Shown: piece after piece, positions 61,391 through 64,000 of the stretch
Layout: each line of letters starts with the position of its first letter
How positions within the stretch are numbered: position 1 is the stretch's first letter
DNA from: Limnoperna fortunei
Taxonomy: Eukaryota > Mollusca > Bivalvia > Mytilida > Modiolidae
Assembly (NCBI GenBank): GCA_944474755.1
Contig: OX104116.1
Location: forward strand, 10,357,547 to 10,421,546
Direction of reading: 5' to 3'
DNA length: 64,000 nucleotides
Notes under the pieces: generated by a model
Seen by the model: only the letters and a program-made list of their open reading frames with translations
Told to the model about the DNA's origin: nothing
The model's database searches: none
Made by a program: the position numbers and the translations under genes

Positions 61391-63448
61391 ATGTATGAAA
61401 ACTATGAAACAGAGTTTATTAGTGTCTTAGACAAACATGCACCTATCAAATCTCGCAAACCAAGGAAAAAACCCCTCCCATGTATGAACAGTGATTTAAG
61501 ATCAGCCATTAATAAAAAACACATGCTGTACTCCCAGTATACAAAGTATAAAAATGATAAAACATGGGAAAGATATCGTATACAAAGAAACTTGGTAACA
61601 AAACTGAAGAAAAAATCTATGAAAAACTATTTTCTTGAACGTTGTACTGGTGGTTGTAAAAACAACAATTTTTGGTCAACTATGAAACCTTTTTTCTCTA
61701 AAAAAACCGACAAAGGTGAGCAGAAAATTGTGTTGTGTGAAAATAGCAAAATTATAAATAGCAGCAAAGAAGTCACTGAATGTTTTAACAATTTTTTTTC
61801 AACTGTAGCAAATGATATTGGAAAAGGTATATTGTATAATCCAGAAAGTCATCCAAGTATTGTAAATATTAAGAAAACAATGGAATTAAAGCCTGAAAAA
61901 AGTTTTGTATTTCAAAAGGTTACAGAAAACAATGTTGTAAAAATTGTAAACAATATTAATATCAAGAAGGCTACAGGATTTGACGGTATCCCAGCTAAAA
62001 TTGTAAAAAATTGTAAAGATGTTATTGTACCACAGTTAACAACACTAATTAATTTATCTGTAGAATGTAGTATTTTTCCAGACCGACTCAAACAAGCCCA
62101 GGTTACTCCATTATTTAAGAAAAATAATCCACTAGAAAAGTCAAATTATAGACCAGTAAGTGTATTACCAATATTTTCTAAGATTTTTGAAAAAGTAATG
62201 GAAATCCAACTTTCAGATTATTTTGATACTATTTTTAACCCATATTTGTGTGCATTTAGAAAGGGACATGGATGTCAGACCACCTTGCTGAGGTTGATTG
62301 AAGATTGGCGTACTGCTCTGGACAATAATCAATATGTTGCAGCAGTTCTCATGGATCTCTCTAAGGCATTTGACTGCCTCCCCCATGATATTTTGCTTGA
62401 CAAATTGTCAGCATATGGTGTTTTACCAAATTCGGTCTCCCTCCTAAAATCATATTTAACAAACCGGAAACAGCAAATTAAACTGAACAGCATCCTCAGC
62501 AGCTGGGCTGACATCCATAAAGGAGTCCCACAAGGCTCAATACTTGGACCTCTATTGTTCAACGTGTTTATTAATGATATTTTTTCAGTTGTGAAATCTG
62601 GTACCTTGTACAATTATGCAGACGACAACACTTTGTCTTTTTGTAACCCGAATTATGATAATTTAATAAGTGCCTTGCAAAGTGATTCAATAGAACTTAT
62701 TAAATGGTTTAAGATAAACAAAATGCAGGCAAATCCTGATAAATTTCAATTTTTAGCAATTGGTAAGAAAACTTTTTCTAAATATCCCTGTATAGACATT
62801 CAAGGCTCGAATATCTCGTGTGAATCTACTGTAAAATTACTAGGTATAGATATTGATTATCAGCTAAACTTTGATGTACATATTAGCAACATCTGCAGGA
62901 AGGCATCACAGCAATTAAATATTTTAAAGCGTTTGGGACATTGTTTGGATAGACTTAGTAAACTAACTATATTTCATACTTTTATCCTCAGTAATTTTAA
63001 CTTTTGCCCTTTGGCTTGGCACTTCTGCACAGAGAAAAATTCTAAAAAAATTGAAAAAGTGCAGGAACGAGCACTCCGTTTTGTATATGATGACTACTCC
63101 AGCACATACGAAATGTTATTACAAAAAGCCTTGATGCCTTCCTTACATATAAGACGCCAACGAACTATGGCTCTAGAAACATATAAAATTGTAAACAAAA
63201 TTGCACCTGTTTGTCTACAAAATCTCTTAAATGTTAAAGAATCTAAATATTCTTTCAGATATAATAATATTTTGGATGTACCACGAGTAAAAACATCAAC
63301 TTATGGTAAGAAAAGTTTTAAATTTGCTGCAGCTGTAATGTGGAACAGCCTTCCAGACCATTTCAGGACTGAGGGCAGTTTTTATCAGTTTAAAAGCCTC
63401 ATTCAGTCCTGGAATGGATCTGAATGTCACTGTTCTGCTTGCAAGTAA
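61391..63448 (+). CDS. LINE reverse transcriptase, CR1/L2-like, N-terminally truncated
   Basis: 685 residues, open throughout. It starts within the linker after the endonuclease (HAPIKSRKPRKKPLP at 17-31, MNSDLR at 32-37), so the ATG is only the first Met left by truncation. Reverse-transcriptase blocks: TGFDGIPAKI at 195-204, YRPVSVLP at 253-260, MDLSKAFDCLPHD at 321-333, GVPQGSILGP at 378-387, YADD at 409-412. The C-terminal part (LGIDID, NFNFCPLAWHFC, WNSLP) is the usual region of jockey/CR1-type proteins. It is unrelated to the Tx1-like copies beyond the shared fold. The exact clade (CR1, L2 or Crack) is not resolved. Confidence 0.85.
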   Translation: MYENYETEFISVLDKHAPIKSRKPRKKPLPCMNSDLRSAINKKHMLYSQYTKYKNDKTWERYRIQRNLVTKLKKKSMKNYFLERCTGGCKNNNFWSTMKPFFSKKTDKGEQKIVLCENSKIINSSKEVTECFNNFFSTVANDIGKGILYNPESHPSIVNIKKTMELKPEKSFVFQKVTENNVVKIVNNINIKKATGFDGIPAKIVKNCKDVIVPQLTTLINLSVECSIFPDRLKQAQVTPLFKKNNPLEKSNYRPVSVLPIFSKIFEKVMEIQLSDYFDTIFNPYLCAFRKGHGCQTTLLRLIEDWRTALDNNQYVAAVLMDLSKAFDCLPHDILLDKLSAYGVLPNSVSLLKSYLTNRKQQIKLNSILSSWADIHKGVPQGSILGPLLFNVFINDIFSVVKSGTLYNYADDNTLSFCNPNYDNLISALQSDSIELIKWFKINKMQANPDKFQFLAIGKKTFSKYPCIDIQGSNISCESTVKLLGIDIDYQLNFDVHISNICRKASQQLNILKRLGHCLDRLSKLTIFHTFILSNFNFCPLAWHFCTEKNSKKIEKVQERALRFVYDDYSSTYEMLLQKALMPSLHIRRQRTMALETYKIVNKIAPVCLQNLLNVKESKYSFRYNNILDVPRVKTSTYGKKSFKFAAAVMWNSLPDHFRTEGSFYQFKSLIQSWNGSECHCSACK

Positions 63449-63464
63449 TTGTTTTTTATCTTCT

Positions 63465-63620
63465 GCTTTAAACTGCTTAGTTATTTTTAGTTGTCTTCAG
63501 TCTTAGCTTTAAACTGCTTAGTTATTTTTAGCTGTCTTCAGTTTTTAAAACTGCTTAGTTATTTTTAGTTGTCTTCAGTTTTTAAAACTGCTTAGTTATT
63601 TTTAGTTGCCTTCAGTTTTA
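63465..63620 (+). repeat. 37-bp tandem repeats in the LINE 3' UTR
   Basis: Four copies of a unit containing AACTGCTTAGTTATTTTTAG followed by TTGTCTTCAG or a variant, directly after the stop codon region. Confidence 0.85.
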
Positions 63621-63907
63621 GGTGCTGTTATGCTATGCTTCAACTGTATGTTGCTGTTGCTTAGGCTAGTGCTTTTGATCGTACTTTTTTAACTGTATGT
63701 TGCTTTATGCATGTGCTAGTGCTTTTGATGTTATTTATTTTATTGTACTGTCACGTCATTTTAATTTGTATGCATGCATGTATGTTATGTTTGTCTGTAT
63801 TCGGTAAAAAGCTCATCAGAGCTTGTGTTGTACTGTTTTGTATGTGCCGAATTAAAATAAAGCTTTTGTATTGTATTGTATTGTAATGAACAATGTGCGA
63901 TGCTCGC

Positions 63908-64000
63908 ATTTAGGCTGCGCCTCCATTCATATTAGATAGGTATAACGACAGTTATAAATATATTTCTTTACCTCTAAAAGCCTGGTGTTCCGCAGTGCCA
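63908..64000. other. Right edge
   Basis: Short non-coding end of the window. Nothing recognised. Confidence 0.6.

Larger units (their letters stand above)
61300..63885 (+). mobile_element. CR1/L2-like LINE, 5'-truncated
   Basis: About 2.59 kb. It begins after GCACTGTTAGGGGG of the host repeat and ends in AATAAAG plus (TTGTA)n. The endonuclease is missing except for its last residues, typical of incomplete reverse transcription. The 3' UTR has four 37-bp tandem repeats. A clear target-site duplication was not found. Confidence 0.75.
60973..63907. mobile_element. Inverted-repeat (MITE-like) element split by a LINE
   Basis: GCGAGCATCGC at 60973-60983 is the exact inverse of GCGATGCTCGC at 63897-63907. 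The parts 60973-61300 and 63886-63907 together correspond to the uninterrupted relative at 45.9-46.3 kb. The rest is the inserted LINE. Confidence 0.6.

Overview
The window looks like nuclear DNA of a lophotrochozoan animal, most probably a bivalve mollusc. The sequence is AT-rich, a conserved animal gene is split into small exons by repeat-filled introns, and the intronic repeats are of kinds I associate from memory with bivalves (tRNA-headed SINEs, pearl-like elements with central tandem repeats, AAGATGGCCGCC-type repeats). Nothing bacterial or viral was seen.

Layout. 1-4937: non-coding flank with a SINE, a diverged 170-bp repeat, a (GATT)n tract and an old repeat fragment. 5028-38418: five nearly full-length copies (about 6.4 kb each) of one Tx1-clade non-LTR retrotransposon, all on the plus strand. 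Copies 1-4 are joined head to tail with only a (TTC)n tract between them. Copy 5 is separated from copy 4 by a 1.25-kb spacer that recurs almost unchanged after copy 5. Each copy has a 5' UTR hairpin, ORF1 (RRM-like region plus one CCHC knuckle), ORF2 (APE endonuclease, reverse transcriptase, C-terminal CCHC) and a 3' UTR with two pairs of hairpins ending in AATAAA close to the (TTC)n. All ORF1s and four of five ORF2s are open; copy 4 ORF2 has one nonsense codon. 39696-43425: decayed repeats. 43426-54697, minus strand: ten coding exons of a stomatin-like protein 2 gene (STOML2), with introns holding SINEs and two elements built on 146-bp and 167-bp tandem repeats. 54698-60970: upstream of that gene, with three diverged units of a larger repeat, one of them split by a 928-bp hAT-like element. 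60973-63907: a small inverted-repeat element interrupted by a 5'-truncated CR1/L2-like LINE with an intact 685-residue reverse-transcriptase ORF.

How the parts work together. In the Tx1-like element, ORF1 should coat the transcript and ORF2 should nick the target and prime reverse transcription. The repeated (TTC)n junctions imply that the target is the microsatellite itself, so each insertion leaves fresh target at its ends and arrays can grow. The most unusual signal is a GC-rich stretch inside ORF2 that forms five consecutive hairpins. Substitutions between copies preserve pairing even when both paired changes alter amino acids. The copies are also mosaics of one another, which points to recombination, conversion or template switching. 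The 1.25-kb repeat is best explained by a microhomology-joined tandem duplication.

Limits: everything was read by eye. Clade names, family resemblances and identities are from recall and visual alignment, not from searches.
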